Assembly (NCBI GenBank): GCA_022495005.1
Contig: JAGYXB010001749.1
Coordinates: forward strand, 620,001-684,000
Length of the DNA stretch: 64,000 bases
From: Rhyacophila brunnea
Taxonomy: Eukaryota > Arthropoda > Insecta > Trichoptera > Rhyacophilidae
Direction of reading: 5' to 3'
How positions within the stretch are numbered: the first letter of the stretch is position 1; each line of letters opens with the position of its first letter. Below the pieces are notes generated by a model that saw nothing but the letters and a program-made list of their open reading frames with translations, searched no databases and was not told the DNA's origin. The position numbers and the translations under genes were made by a program. Positions 11,187 through 25,900 of the stretch are shown here, piece after piece.

Positions 11187-14100
11187 GTAAACAAGTTTTT
11201 TTTATTCTTCTGCCTATGTAGCTATCGTATTATGCATCCAATGATGAATGAAAATTTATATAAATTTTTGTTAGTTGCTAGGAACTTTATGCCTACATAT
11301 ATAATTTGGGAACATGCTTCATGTCAAATTTTACCTATATATCAATAAAGTTAGTGGATACCTACCTAATCTCATTATCATTTTTTAACATTGCCAAGGA
11401 AAATATATTGGATATAATATGTATTAAGATTTAAGTATATGAAAGTATTATTACCACAATTATTGATAATCAAATAGCCGAGTTAGCTTTCAACAGTCAG
11501 CTGTCTCGTTACTTGTTAGCTAGTAAACGCCGATTGCTCTATATAGCCAGGGACGCGCCAAAGGTATCTGCCGCCAGGGTGCCTGACTAAAATTGCTGCC
11601 CCCCCCAAATTAGTGGAACTATGGCAAAGTCAAAGAAGCGTTGAAAAAATATTTTATCATCATCAAAATATACTTAACATAAATATTTTTTATCATATTT
11701 TACCTACCTATTAAATAAAATAACATTCTGAATAATAATGCAGTGTAACATTACACGATCGATACGTATCGCTGGAGCACGAAAGCATAAAAAAATTAAA
11801 TTATCTTTAATGATATTAAAGAAAATTGTCCCGCAGGCGACTTTTTACTATTCTCACGGATAGCTCATGAGATAAATTGTTTTATTATTAAAATATTATA
11901 GGTACCTTTATTATTCGGTTAATTTTCTGGTGACTGGTTCTTGGGATTTTCGCAGCCCTTTAAACCCCCGCGTTCTGCACCCCTATCACCCCCGCTTGGC
12001 GCGCCCATGTATATAGCAATACAATTCATAGAACTAAGAGAAATATACTCAGTTTGGAGAGGCCTTCATTCAGCAGTGAATGGAGTCAGGCTGACGATGA
12101 TTACGGTAAATTGTGATATATTTTAAATATTATCGAGTGATACTTGAACTTGAGTGAAAGATGAACTTCTAAAAATAAAATTTGTCAGTTCAACATTAAT
12201 TTTTTGCTTATTTGTGACTTTTGCTACGATCGTTTTTCGGGTACATTTTAGAGTAGTAAATGTATTTCAGTAAATAGTATACATTTTATTTTTTCAATGA
12301 AACATGAATCTAATAGATTGGTCAAATTACTAACAACTCTTTCTTTTCAAAGCTCTTTTAATATAACTTCCATTGTGTGAGGGGCCATATGCTTGGCTTA
12401 GCATAGGAGCGGAACGATAAATTATTTTTATATCAGGAATTATTAATAGTATTTAATATCAAAAAATATAGTAGGCTGTTGTCATCTGTTGAAAATGTGT
12501 AGGTTTTTTGTGTCTCACAAAATAAATACCGGAAAATTTTAGAATTTCTGAGGCCCTTTGTATTTATGAACCTCTTCCAACCAAAAAGGCTTACCGGCGA
12601 AGGGCTTTTTTATCTTTTTCGAATAACTTGGCTTCCCAAATTTTCTTATATTCGACATTATAGAACTTTGCGCCTATTTATAGAATGGAAATATCGAAGT
12701 TTTAGTACCATCAGAGTATTTTTTTAATGTTGAAATTAAATCTTAAAGATAAAACTACAATTTTTACGATATTCAAAGTTATAGCATTTTGAGCGTACTA
12801 TATCTTTTTAATATCGTACATAATATCTAGTACGCGGACCAAAATTATAGTACAAATACTGTACATATAGTAAGGTTGGCAACAATGTTGTCACTACTTA
12901 TAGTGGAAAACTTTAACCTCGAGCTTGCACAGACATAATGATATCGTCAGGGCCGTAGCATGGTCTTTTGGTGCCCAGGGCCACTGGTAGGTTTTGCGCC
13001 CCCACAACACTTCTAAAACGTAATTCCTGAAAATAACAATCTAAGACCTTGCTACGGCCCTAAGACATAAACAACACAGTCAAGATCACAATGACTGATC
13101 TGGTCAGCGGTTTTAACTAAAAGCGCTTCATGATTAAAATTATTCATTTATCCATTCAATAATTTCAACTAAATTACATAGAATTAATATGTTAATGCTA
13201 AAATTTAACTTTTCGCGCTTTGCATGAGCAAATTCATTAATGATACGCTCATAGCGCAGTGTTTCGGTTATAACAACCTCTATGGAGATAATTGCTAGTC
13301 AGATAGCTCTTGCCCAATGTTTCTTCTTTATGTTCTTGCCCAATGAGAGGAATGAAGATAATCTTTTATAATTTTTAATTTGCTTAAACATCGTTCACAT
13401 GAAGCCTCAATAACTGGTATGGTAAAAAAAAAATCAAAGTGCAATAATTTCACTATTTGGGTAAGAATCTTGAAGACAGTATCTATGGACTAATTGTAAA
13501 AGTTCCATTTGGGATGCGGTGGCTAAATCTGTCAGAGGAGAATTTGCTTAATATTTGATGCTTACTATTTATTGAATTTAAAAATTCAGTTGTATCCAAA
13601 TCATGTTGGTATATGTTGGCCAGATTTATTCGTAATTGTTCGCTTGTTAAAAGATTAAGCGGGAAATCAGTAAAAAAAAGTTTATAGAGACTTTTCATAC
13701 AGCTTTTCAAATCGAGATTTCATTTGTGATAAAATGCTGTCATAAACAGACCAATAATCTTTACTAAAGCGACTTTTAGGTGTTTAAAGATGGCCTTCGT
13801 CTTCAACCATTTCAGAGATCATTCGTTTCTTTTCTTTCTTTCTTTTTGTTTCTATAGGTTTCGTCACGTCTATGTTTATTGACATTTTATTGAAAATATA
13901 CAATGAAGAATCCATAAGTCAAAAGATCTTATATAGTTACCCATCCATAGAACAATACATTCATGCTTTCGGCCCTCAAACATCGGTAGTGTAGAAATAA
14001 TTATTGCGGCTACCATTTTGTCTATTTTGAATAGGAAAGTTTCGCTTTTATAAGTTAAGTACCTAACTGAAGTTTATAATATTTTTAATTTATCATTTAG

Positions 14101-16906
14101 AGCAATTTAGTGACCAAGTTTTGCTAAAATTCTGACATCATTTTGGCGCGCTCTATGGTCTTGCAGCGCCTCGGCACCCAGGGCGATCTCCCTTTTCGCC
14201 AGCCTCTAGATACGGCCCTGGATATCGTTTTCTTCTTGTATGCATGAAATACAGTTGAAATTCATTATTTCTACTGATACCTACTATGTCAGAATGTATC
14301 GTTTTCTCTTGCTCGGCATCGCTCCAAGTTATATTTTCTGTCAAAACTATCGAACTTCACGATTATGTGGTACCTATGTTTAATTAATCATAATCCATGC
14401 TCTTTCTGCTTTTTTATTCTGTTGATCGAAAACTGCAAAAGCTTACACATAACAGTTTCAATATCCTCTTCGCAATCTGCTCGAGTTGACACGTTCCATA
14501 ATTGAATTTATGGAGATAGTAATCATTCAAAATAATCCGCGGAATGACGAAACCATAGACTAAATTTTTCCGCGTGACGCGACGTGATGGTGATGTATTC
14601 GCTCCATAACATTCGAAATTAGTTATTGTTACCGATACTATTTCCGACAGCTTCCGATAGTTTTCTCAAGCTCAGCATCGCTCCAACATAATTATTCAAA
14701 ATAATTAAAACGAATTTTAGAAAATAATATTATAATGTGTTAATAATTTCATACCAGTTTGCTATGATACCTAGGTAGAATAGTGACAGATTCTTATAGC
14801 ATTGCGGCCACGTCGAAATCACGTTGTTGTGTTAGTGTAGTAATAAATAAATTTATTATTTTAACATTAGGTACATTGGGTTAATATATAAGTTTTTTAA
14901 ACATTAAAAGACTTTATTTATTTTTAAAGAAACTTCATAATGCCCACAAAAAAATCATCAAGGGATGTTTTGACCTGTTTTGTGGAACTAAATTTTTTAC
15001 CATTAGGAACATTTTGCAGTAATCACTCGGTAAGTCGGCACCAAGTCCGGAGAGTATGGGAATGCTGTAAGATTTCTGGTATGAAAAATAACGCATTTTT
15101 TGTTCATAAAATGCGTTCGTGAATGTTTAGTTTAAATCGTCCAATCGTTGATAATACTTCACAACATTTACTATCTCATTCGATTTTAAAAGTCCCCACC
15201 ATATACACAACATTACTGTTTTGTGCATTTCGTTTTTTTGGGTAGAGAAGGATGCTGCTCCAGAGGTTGACAATTGTCGTTTTCGCGTAACATTATTGTA
15301 GACGATTCACTTTTCATTACCTGTTATAATTCAGTACAAGAATAGATCCTTATTTTGTCTGGCGAGGATTAATCCGCAGATAGTCAACATGTCGAGCAAA
15401 TTCTTCGGTGATTTTTATTTATTCTAGGCTATTGCTATTTTTTGCGGTTGTTACACTATCGAAAAAATTGAACAAAAGACAACCTTTTACAAATAAGTAC
15501 TACATACCTTTAAAACGGCAAGAACTTATGCATCAACCTACCTAATATCTATTTTAAAATGAGCTTCAGTTGACTTATGTCTGAGTGGAAACATATTTGA
15601 TTATGAAAATAATATATAAAACTAATCTTTTTATTATTCTGGCATCGTCGTCAATAGTATATTATGTGTGTTAATAATTAGATTATTAATGATTATTTAC
15701 TTTCAGAGCATTTACCAATTTTGGACCATCGGTCACTCAAATAGTATTCGAATCACAGATGTCATTTATCGTCTGTAATTATTTCTTCTAAGTTACTTAG
15801 TGCATCGCGCATTAATTACAATATAATTTGTCTAACGTACAATATGATATTAATCAATTTTTTTTAAATAGGTGATGGGTGCATTTTTGCGCGAACCGCA
15901 TTTGCAGGAACCTGTGTCAGAATCGAAACCTGTCGAGCGGCTATTGCTAACTTAAGACGAGGCATCGGCCCTCAGGTAACTATGAAAAAATGTTTGTTCT
16001 TTCTTCTTTGTCCATTACCGCTAATAATTAAGTTAACATTTCGACTACCTCATGGAATAACACACTAAGTCAAAATAATGTGTTATTTACTTTTTGAGCT
16101 ATTGTGTTGTAGAAAAAAATAACTCACCAATCAATTTTTTCCGGATTCTTTTCTCGAAAAATACTGGAAATATACTTTTAATTAGTACTTATAAAACATA
16201 TATAATTTTGAAAAACACTTTCTGAGAGAGTATATTATAACCAATAGAAAAAATATTTTTTGAAAAAAAGTAAGTCACCCCGACGGGGAATCGAACCCTG
16301 TATCTCCCAAGTATACGCCTCATCCGTCGCATTTCTCATCCGTCGCTACGGCGTGACATACTAATAGCGACAAATTTTAACTATTGGTCAATATTAATAC
16401 CTACTCATCAACGTTCTTCCAAAATCAGCTACTTTGGCAATCGATTTTTGTTTCTTAAATCAAAGTAGGTATATTACTATTACTTTTGATTACTAACCGA
16501 CGTCGTGGAATTTTTCCAATATTTTTTAGATGTAAACACTTATAAGTATAGTCATGATTATATAACATTCTATCGTAATATTACGATAAATAACATGGAA
16601 TGCAAACTAATCTCTAGTGTGTGTCAGATTATTTTTTGCATAAGACATTATGTAGAATTAGTATAGGTACACAAATTATTTTGCGTAATATAATATTACA
16701 CTTTTCAACATATAACTACTCTGTATTGAATAATTACAACCCCTCGTAATCATTCGAACCGATCTTCATCAATTATTGTTAATTTAAAATTGATTATTGC
16801 TGTCTTCAAATTACCTTGAAAAAACATCATGTCTTGTTATGCAGTACTGTTTTCAAAGAAAAAAAAATGGAGCAAAACACTATTAGTAAGTATACCTATA
16901 CCATAT

Positions 16907-16939
<33 letters not shown>

Positions 16940-19900
16940 CACATCTAAGTAGATGTTATATTTTAGTACTCAAATATAAGGTGGAAAAACACATTTTGAT
17001 TATTATTTCCTGGTACGATAATGATGTCATGAGATTTCGTGATAAATATTTATATGATTTCTAATTTAAAGTTGTAATTTATATTTTAAATATCATTCGC
17101 ATAATGTAATCGGTTTTTCCAACACATCTTTTTAAATGGTTTTTTGCTCTCCTGAATAGTTGATATTTTTGAGTTAATATGTTATTCCACGAGCTGCGAC
17201 TCCAAAATAGCTAAAGGAACAATATTTCCACCCACTATTGGTAAAAACAGTCTACATGGAACCACCAAAGATTATGGTCATAGGCTTATAGATTTCGCAG
17301 CATGTCAAAACATGGTGATAGAGACGACGCAAGCATTTTGATATAAATACATATGAAAATGAACATGGATTTCTCCATACGAGACAACATGGAAACAAAT
17401 ATAAGTACCACTTTTTATGAGGTCCGAGGTTACGTCGACCACCGATCAAGTTTTCGTCCTACGATCGATCATGGGAAAATGCTATGAACATGAAATTGAT
17501 ACATTCCACTTATTTGTTGATTTCTAGTCAGTCCAGGAGTCTCCATCAATTGTATGAAATTGTATGAATCATTACAATCAGCAGAATGAACTACCAGGTT
17601 TGGCGAGTGGCTATCGGTCATCCCTCGTAAAAGAAGACTGTTAATATCACCTCTACTCTGTGGATGACCATATTTTCCGCTTAGGTGAAAAATATAATGT
17701 GATTTAGATTTTTTTTGTTTTATCTTTCAGTTTTGTGATACTGGTGATACCAGCGATTCTGGTCCAACTATTGTGTGCTGCGACAGCGGGGTTCCCCCAA
17801 ACACTGCAACCACAACTGCCTCAACCATTCCTGTCTCACCTGGACGGTCGCCTTCGGAAGACGTATGTCCACCCTTACCAGCGAAGACTGGTCAAAAATC
17901 ATGGGATTGTAAGATTATTTAGAAACCATTCCTTCCAGAATGCAATTAATTATAGTTTAGTTATGAAGTATCTGTTCACTAAATAACCAGATATTTACTT
18001 ACATCAATGTAACTGTTAATTTATTTGTGTCAAATTGTCAATTCGTCGTGGAAAGTCATCGAATTGATTACAATAAACAAAAACAAACAATATAGTTATT
18101 AAGCGGACGCGGCTGTTTCTCTAGCTGGCAAACGCCGATTATTTTTTTTAAACAATAAAACATTTATATATACATATAGGTAGGTATATATATTCTTTTT
18201 AATATTACACCAGGCCATGAGGCCCAATGACAATGACCTAGTGAAACAAACAGCACTCAGGCTTTGAGAAAATCATATATATTGTGACTCGCCGGGGATC
18301 AAACCCGAGCCATTTGATGAAAGGCCAATGCCTTACGCACTGGACTAAATTTTTCGCTTTTGTGAAGATAGTTTTATTTTCACGATATTTAGACAGTTAC
18401 ATTAAAAAATATAATTTAATTTTTTTGATGAAGGATGATCAAAATGGATAGTCGAATGGCAACGAACTATTTCTCGCAAGAGGTTTCTAATGTATAACTC
18501 TCATTCTTTGAGGGGCCATATGCTTGGCATAGGAACTAATATATATATTTGGTTGTTAAATCTGATTGTCCATCAGTGCCTCGTTTTAAAATTTAAATAG
18601 TTTACAAAAATAATAATTGTGATATGTGAAAATAATATATCGAGTAGCTATATAGAAAGTGATAAACAATATTACAATTTATTTGTGACAGATTAATGGA
18701 AACTTGTAAAGAAGTTTGGTGTCGAAGAGAAAACACAGTTTTGAAAATTATTTATTTCCTAAAATGTCAATATCTTTAAGGTATGCTCGATTCAAATTAA
18801 AGGAAATTAGTGAATATGTTCAAAAATCATTAAAGTGGCGTTTAGATAAGAAATTAGTATGTTATTATCAAAGAGATTAAAGAGTAATTATTATATTGAT
18901 CTGTCACAAATTATATATAGTAATATTTTTTACCCATTCCCTGCTGACCAGTTAATTGCCACAACTCGGTCAGTGTTCAAGACACGCTTGGCGTGTAGCA
19001 ATTACATATGGTAAAACCTATCCCCTGCGTCCGACGCAACTGGTGCGTTGCCATTAGATAACCATTAGATACTTTTAGCATGTTAATTAAATGTGCTAAT
19101 TAACTGGTTCTCAGTGAATGGGACTGGTCAGCAGTGAATGTATATTATGTATCTAATGGCCACACGCCAGGCGTGTTTTAAGCACTGGACGTATTAATAC
19201 TTTCTATAATATCCTCAATATAGTATAAATCACGATTTTTATTCTCGCAAACCATTTCAATCTTAAAACGGGGCATTGGTGGACAATTAGTTTAAAATTA
19301 AACAATAATTAAATAAATTGTCATTATGTCAAGCAAATGGCCATCACATATGGAAATTATATTTAAAAAAAAAAACTTTTAGGATAAATAGTTGTTAGCA
19401 ATTTGACCAATCCATTGGATTCATGCTTCATCGAAAAAAATAAATGTTTATTTTTTTATCACAACAATCTCAATTTTCAATTTTTTTAACTAGCCTTGCA
19501 ATTTTTGACAAATATGAGCTAAAATAGAATGCCATACTGACCATTTAATTTTTAGAAGTAACCGTCTAATATTACCCACCTAAAAATATATTAATGATAT
19601 ATCGAAATTTATGGTAATCACCATTAACCTGAATCAATGATTCTATTTTTCTTGGCCCTATGGCGTAAAACCCACTTAACGCAGCAAGTGTGGCTCTCGC
19701 GCAAAATTTCACAAGTGGCGCGTAAATCAACGAAAATACAACGTAATCAAATACGCCAGCGCCCACTGGATTTGAGACGCATTATGCGCGCCCGTCCCAT
19801 GCGTCATCGTTTTGTGGCTTCTCGGCGATACGTATGAACGAAAATACAATGCAGTCCATTCATTGAACGCGGCGAGCAAAATCATGTTCTGCAAGCGTCG

Positions 19901-22900
19901 TCGATCGACGGGCGAGAAGCCATTATTTAAAAACAGAGAACTCATTGTTTAATTTTATTGCGTGTCTGATTTTAATTACAAGCCCCGAGAAATTTAGTAA
20001 TATTTTTATTGCTTTGTTATGACTGTTATGAGAGACGCTGATAATAATAATTATTTTGTGCTGCTTGAGCCCCTCATTACATAGGTGAAGGGTAATGCGC
20101 GGGTGGGAGGGGGCCTACTCAGTAGTGAGCGCGTCGAGCGCTTTTTTGGTGGGCTTTATGCCTATGATTTAAACAATCGGTGTTTGGCAGCTAGCGAGAC
20201 GCAGGCTGTCGCCAACTGCCTCCGCTAGTTGATTAAATAATAAATATTACATAATATGTTGTTTTAGATTGCATTGACGTGGCCAACACAGTCTTCAGAT
20301 GTAACGACAGTCTTCCACTTGGAGGTCCGAGAGAGCCAAAGGGATTGTGCTCTAATTATGTTGATAGTCATCGTGTGCGTAGAAATACAAGGTTCTTATA
20401 TGTTTATTTTTTTTTTCAAAACTGAGGAAACAATAGAACGGTGTTCTAAGAGACAATATTTACATTATATATTAAGGGGGGATGTCACCGCGTAGGTCAA
20501 AATGGAGCTTTTATGCTATTTTCAAATCCTGGACATTTCTTAAGCGTTGTAGATAATCTATTTATATAATTTTGAAGCCTGATTATCCTTTATATTTATT
20601 TTAAACATTTGATGACTGCATAAAACATTTTTATTACATAACATAGTATTCTTTTAAACCTCTCGATCTAATGTTTTAGAATATAGTCATATTTCAGTAC
20701 ATGCATGTGCAGTGTTGTTAAGATTTTTTACGTTTATTAATTTTTAAACGCATTTATAAACCATTAGTATAATTTATGTCGACATTGTTATAGTGAAATA
20801 TTTACGATAAAAAATTATATTGATAATCTTTGTGATCCCAAATTTGACAAGAATTAGGCATTTTATTATTCAAAAAATGGGCAAGATTTACACATTTTAA
20901 AAATAATTCTAAAGGTACTGATTATAAGATATGTCTTTGACCATTCAAATGTGATAAATATTCTACGAATAATGTTTGCTTTATAATAATTATTGACCTA
21001 AGAATAAGGTAGTATTTTTTTGAAATACGCCATTTCTATTGGCATTTCCAAGTAGCTAAACTACAACATACGGCCGTAGCCATAAATTGACAAACGATAA
21101 ATAAAGTAGGGAGTAAGATCATGGTAACGCGCGTGTTTGAACATGTACAGTTTTTTAAAAAAAAAAATCGGTTAGGTTTAGCATAACATCTCCATTTTGA
21201 CCTACGCTGAGCATATGGGCTGTTAATATGAAGTTAATATTTATTTTCATGTTTCATTCAACCTCAAAACTGCTTTGTTATAATATATGTGCTTCGGCAA
21301 ATATATGGACACTAAATGGACCGGGGTGAATTGGACATTAGAAAAATAATGAAATAAGTACATATTATTTAACCAAAATTATCGGACAATGGACATTCAC
21401 AAGCAAGAGTTTTTTTTGCTATTTTTCTACAAAGACTTTTTTTGATGATTTTATTTTCGTTTCAATTTTTGGCTCAGCGAATATACTTTATTTTAATGGG
21501 ATGTTCTTATTAAGCAAACATTGTGTTTGTTATACCTGGCATAAAAATTAGTTCCATTCACCTATCGAAAATAAATTTTACGTTATTTTATAGATATTTC
21601 TTTAAATACTTAATTTTTTCATAAAATAATTCTAACAATATGGAAGATTTTCAAAAAAGACGTTCAAAATTTAAAAAGTTAATTTTTTGTTCTGCCACTA
21701 TCGCCCTTAGAACCATCTATTTTTCAGGACACGTCGTGTTGTTGGCGGTGTCCCTGCTGGATTAAATGAATTTCCACATATGGTATGTATTTCACTAGCT
21801 ACCTACCAAATAAATATATTAGCTTATGCAGATAGTAAATGTATAACACAAAGCTTGTACCTACATATTAAGTTAAAATGAAATTGAATAATATTATGTT
21901 TATTTGTTCTTTCCAAATTTGAAAAAAAAAAATTGAAGGGTCGAAATGCATGGTAACCAAGTTGAGTAAATCGTCTTCAAAGATAATATGCAATTGTAAA
22001 AGTCAACGTAATTATTTCAAAATTTTCCAAATGAGGCATTGTTCTATAATAATCCATTATTACTATTCTAATATTGACATTTCGTTGCGTTGATAAATAT
22101 TGTGTTTGAAAGGTACATGGCAGACAAAAAAATCAAATTAGACTACGTCTACATAAAAATGTATAATATTATATTTTTACTACTTGTACTTTATTACTAT
22201 AATATGTAGGTACCTACTTTATTACATAATTCAGTAGGTACCTACGCTACAAGAAATACTGCGAAAACTGCTGGAGGTATAGATTTTAGTATTGGATGGC
22301 TTGAATGATACAGTCCTTGGTCCAAAAAAGAGTTGAAAAATAAAATTATCCAAAAAATAATAATTGGGGCGAATTTCGTGCTTTTTTTTTTGTTAGATGT
22401 CTAGCGAAAACAACAAAAGTTCCATACAGATTTAACAATATTTGAACTAGGAGAACTCTTTTTACCAAAGGAAGCATAAAATAAAATGATTTGTCAAAAT
22501 ATGTGTACACAGGAAAATAGTACTTAATTCATTTGTTTTTAACCCGTATTGGCATAGCGTTTTTTTGTCGTCTTGTACCGCGTTGTCAAGTGGCAATAAT
22601 TTTTTTCAAATTCATTTTTTTAACATATTTATAGTGAACATTACAAATTATTAATTCAATACGTTCACAACATGACAGTTAGAAACAAAGAAATATTATT
22701 AAAATAATGTTATATAAAAGTTCTTAAAAGTAGAAAAGTGTATCGTAAAATCGTGGGTTATTAAAAAGTTTGATATTATTAATATCGGCTGATGGAGGTA
22801 ACCAATTATCCAGTGAATCTGAAGTGGTTGAATGGACAAAATAAAAATACGCATTACCTCTTCTGGATCTTGGCCATCTTAAGCAGACTCCTCCATTCTG

Positions 22901-25900
22901 ATTGGTTGCCCTGTTATGTTCTCCAGATGAGATTCACAACATTCACAAGTTCTTCTGTAGACCATCCAGCCACCGAAGGTGTGGTATTTCCGCATTCTAT
23001 TTTCACTCTGGTCCACTAAACGTTAGGCGCTTCATTCATCCATATGTCACGTGGCCGGACCGTCGCAGCTAATGGATTAAGTCAATCTGACGACGTCACG
23101 CTCATTGAAATGCTTTAGTTATTATTATATCCGATATTCTCTTGTACAGGCGCTATTAGGATTCGGTGATGCACCTGATACAGCGGAATGGAAATGTGGC
23201 GGTACACTTATCAACAAAAGATGGGTGCTCACTGCAGCTCACTGCACTGTCAGTCCATCGATCGGGTAATACGAATACCAATTTTATTAAATGTTAATAA
23301 TACACATAGATACCAAAGTTGATGCAAGGACAATAACTTACATAATATGTAATAAAATATAAATGTCTGTGCTGTTTGGATCAATTTAAGAACAGAAAGT
23401 AGTACGTCCTTTGTTCTTCATGTGACACCTTCATGTAACCAGCCTGGTCCAATGTCGTTTCTTCACCCTCTATGTGACGAGATGGGCACGGTCAACTTTC
23501 TTTTCTCTTACTCTTAAAGTTATACTACAGAACACCATGTATCGCTTCCGTAAAGTAGCACTATCAGAATCCAAGCATTGAAAAATTTTAACCAATTACA
23601 GCAGTGAGTCCCAAACATTCTGTATCGAGTCGGATGTTGTTCCAGCCGTTTGCATTTGGACATCGAGCTCTTTTTGCGCAGTGTCATCTTCGAATGATGT
23701 ACACCTTCAGGCATTTAAAGCTGCCAACACTAATTGTTCTGCCTCATGCTGATTAGGAGCAAACATATGCTATTTATTGCACATAGTGTTTTAGTTTTGT
23801 TTATAAAACCAACGCGAGACGAATTCTTATGCAGAGTTGTTGAATGGTGCAGCGTCATCTATGCACTCCAGCGGGTCTATTCTAATACACAAGGCCGCTA
23901 TAGTGATAAAATGATAGTATTTATTACATATATTATGTATTGAGGTATTATAATTGTAACAATAAGTATGCCGTCTCATCAGTCAAAACTGTCTCTCTCT
24001 CTCTCGCTCTAAATTTTATCACAGCCAAGAGACGCACTGTAAAAATATAGCACTTATTGCAACATTAGGCGGCCACAGACATACAGTTTTCGTAACAGGT
24101 TGAACATGCCAGTTAATACGTAATGGCGGCCATACAGCTATCTTTGGTAGATAATCTGCTGCGCCCATAGACGGACAGTTTTCGACCTGCCAGATGTGTG
24201 CCAGGTTCAAACTGCCACCGCATACGCCCCATCATCGGCCAGGACCAGCAAAACAAAACAACGTTCGCCTAAAACTCCAACCAAAAAAACAACAAAAAAC
24301 ACTTCTCCGAACTCAATCGAAGAACCTGAGGCAAAAAAATCAAAATCCAGAAACAACCACCAGCCGCCCCCCCACAAGTAGATGAAGACTCTTCCTCCTC
24401 TGGCGAGGATTACGAAGTGGACGTCTCCCGAATAGACCCGGACCAATATGAGGACATCTACACCGACGTTTCAACCTACCTTAATGAGGTCATTACGGCT
24501 TTCCGCGGCAAACAGGCAGGTGCCAAGGAACGCATAACAAATGCCCTCCTGAGTCTGTCTGAAGCCCATAGCCGACAAAATCTGGCTATGGCCAAACTGG
24601 AGCGGAAAGCAATCGTCCAAGAGGCTAGGATCCTGCACCTCGAAGGACTGCTGAAGGACAGGACCTCCGGCCTAAACATCCAAAAAAAAGCCATCAAGGA
24701 CCTACACGCCCAGTCCAAAATACTCAAAACCATCCAGCCACAAGCGGCCACAAACGTCATACCCACTGTAACCACTCCTGCAATGTCATGGGCCACAGCA
24801 CTGGGAAGGAAAAGCCGCCCACCCGCGGCGAATGCAGCAACACTTGCTCCACCCTCCACCTCAACTTCCGCCAACCAGTTTCCGTCCCTACTTCCCCTCG
24901 CCCCCAGACCGGGAGTTCTCTTCTTCCCGACCGGTTCTGGGGAGAAGAAGTCGGATACCACGAAGGAAATACTCAAAAAGGCCTTCGACCCCAGGTCTCT
25001 TGGAGTACAAATTACGGGTATCCGTAACATAAGGAACGGAGGTGTCATTGTTCACCCCCGTTCTGAAGTCGAGGCCAAGGCTCTCATTAAAGCCCTGGAG
25101 ACCTCGGAGGCTGCCCTGCGAGCCGAACTCGCCGGGAAAAAACAGCCTCGCGTCATAATTTTCAACCTTCCATCGACCCTTACTGAATCACAACTCCAGG
25201 AAGCCATATTCACCTCCACCAGGAAACAGACCGGCCTGCCAGAAAAGGCATACAAAGACATCAGACTGAGCCACAAAGCCGGGCCAAGAACCGGCAGATG
25301 CCACTTCGTGGTCTTCGCCCCGGCGGCTATCTGGTCTGCCCTAATTGCAGAGGACAGACTCTACATGGGGTGGGAATCCTTCCCCCTTAGGGATTACGTT
25401 GGGGTAGTTAAGTGCAATATTTGCCACCTTTTCGGTCACATGGCCAAAGGATGTACGAGCAAAACTCCAACGTGCAGCCACTGTGCCATCACCGGCCATG
25501 ACCGCGAGGACTGCCCCAACAAAGGAAACCCCCCCAAATGCGTAGCCTGTCACAAGCACAAGCAGCCGTCGGACCACTCCACCGGCAGTCTTGACTGCCC
25601 AGCAAGGCTCCACGCTGAACTGCGTGAGAGGGCCATGGTGGACTACACTGCCACGCGATGATCTCCTTCGCTCAGTTGAACGTCAACCTGAGCGACGCCG
25701 GCTCGGCGGAGTTAATTGAGACTATGCGGGCCAAAGGCCTGTCTCTGGCGCTGGTACAGGAGCCGTACCACTGGGCCACTGAAAGGGGCCCAAAAGCCAC
25801 TAAAAAGGGACTCGGGTGTGCGGGTCTTGTCGTCAGCGCCAGGGGTGCTGAGCCGAAGGCCTGCGTTTTCGCTCTTGACCCTCGCCTTGGCGTGCTGTCG

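Noticed and set aside
16905..16933. A-run as a retrogene tail
   Set aside because: Lies within intron 2 of gene A with no upstream open frame or target duplication.
19572..19945. overlapping ORFs in a GC-richer patch
   Set aside because: Frames on both strands, Arg-rich, no recognisable motif, inside intron 3 of gene A; likely transposon interior.
24476..25048. 190-codon minus-strand ORF
   Set aside because: Antisense shadow of LINE ORF1; GC-rich coding DNA keeps other frames open. The same applies to the minus-strand ORFs across 25052-27389 and 31221-31575.
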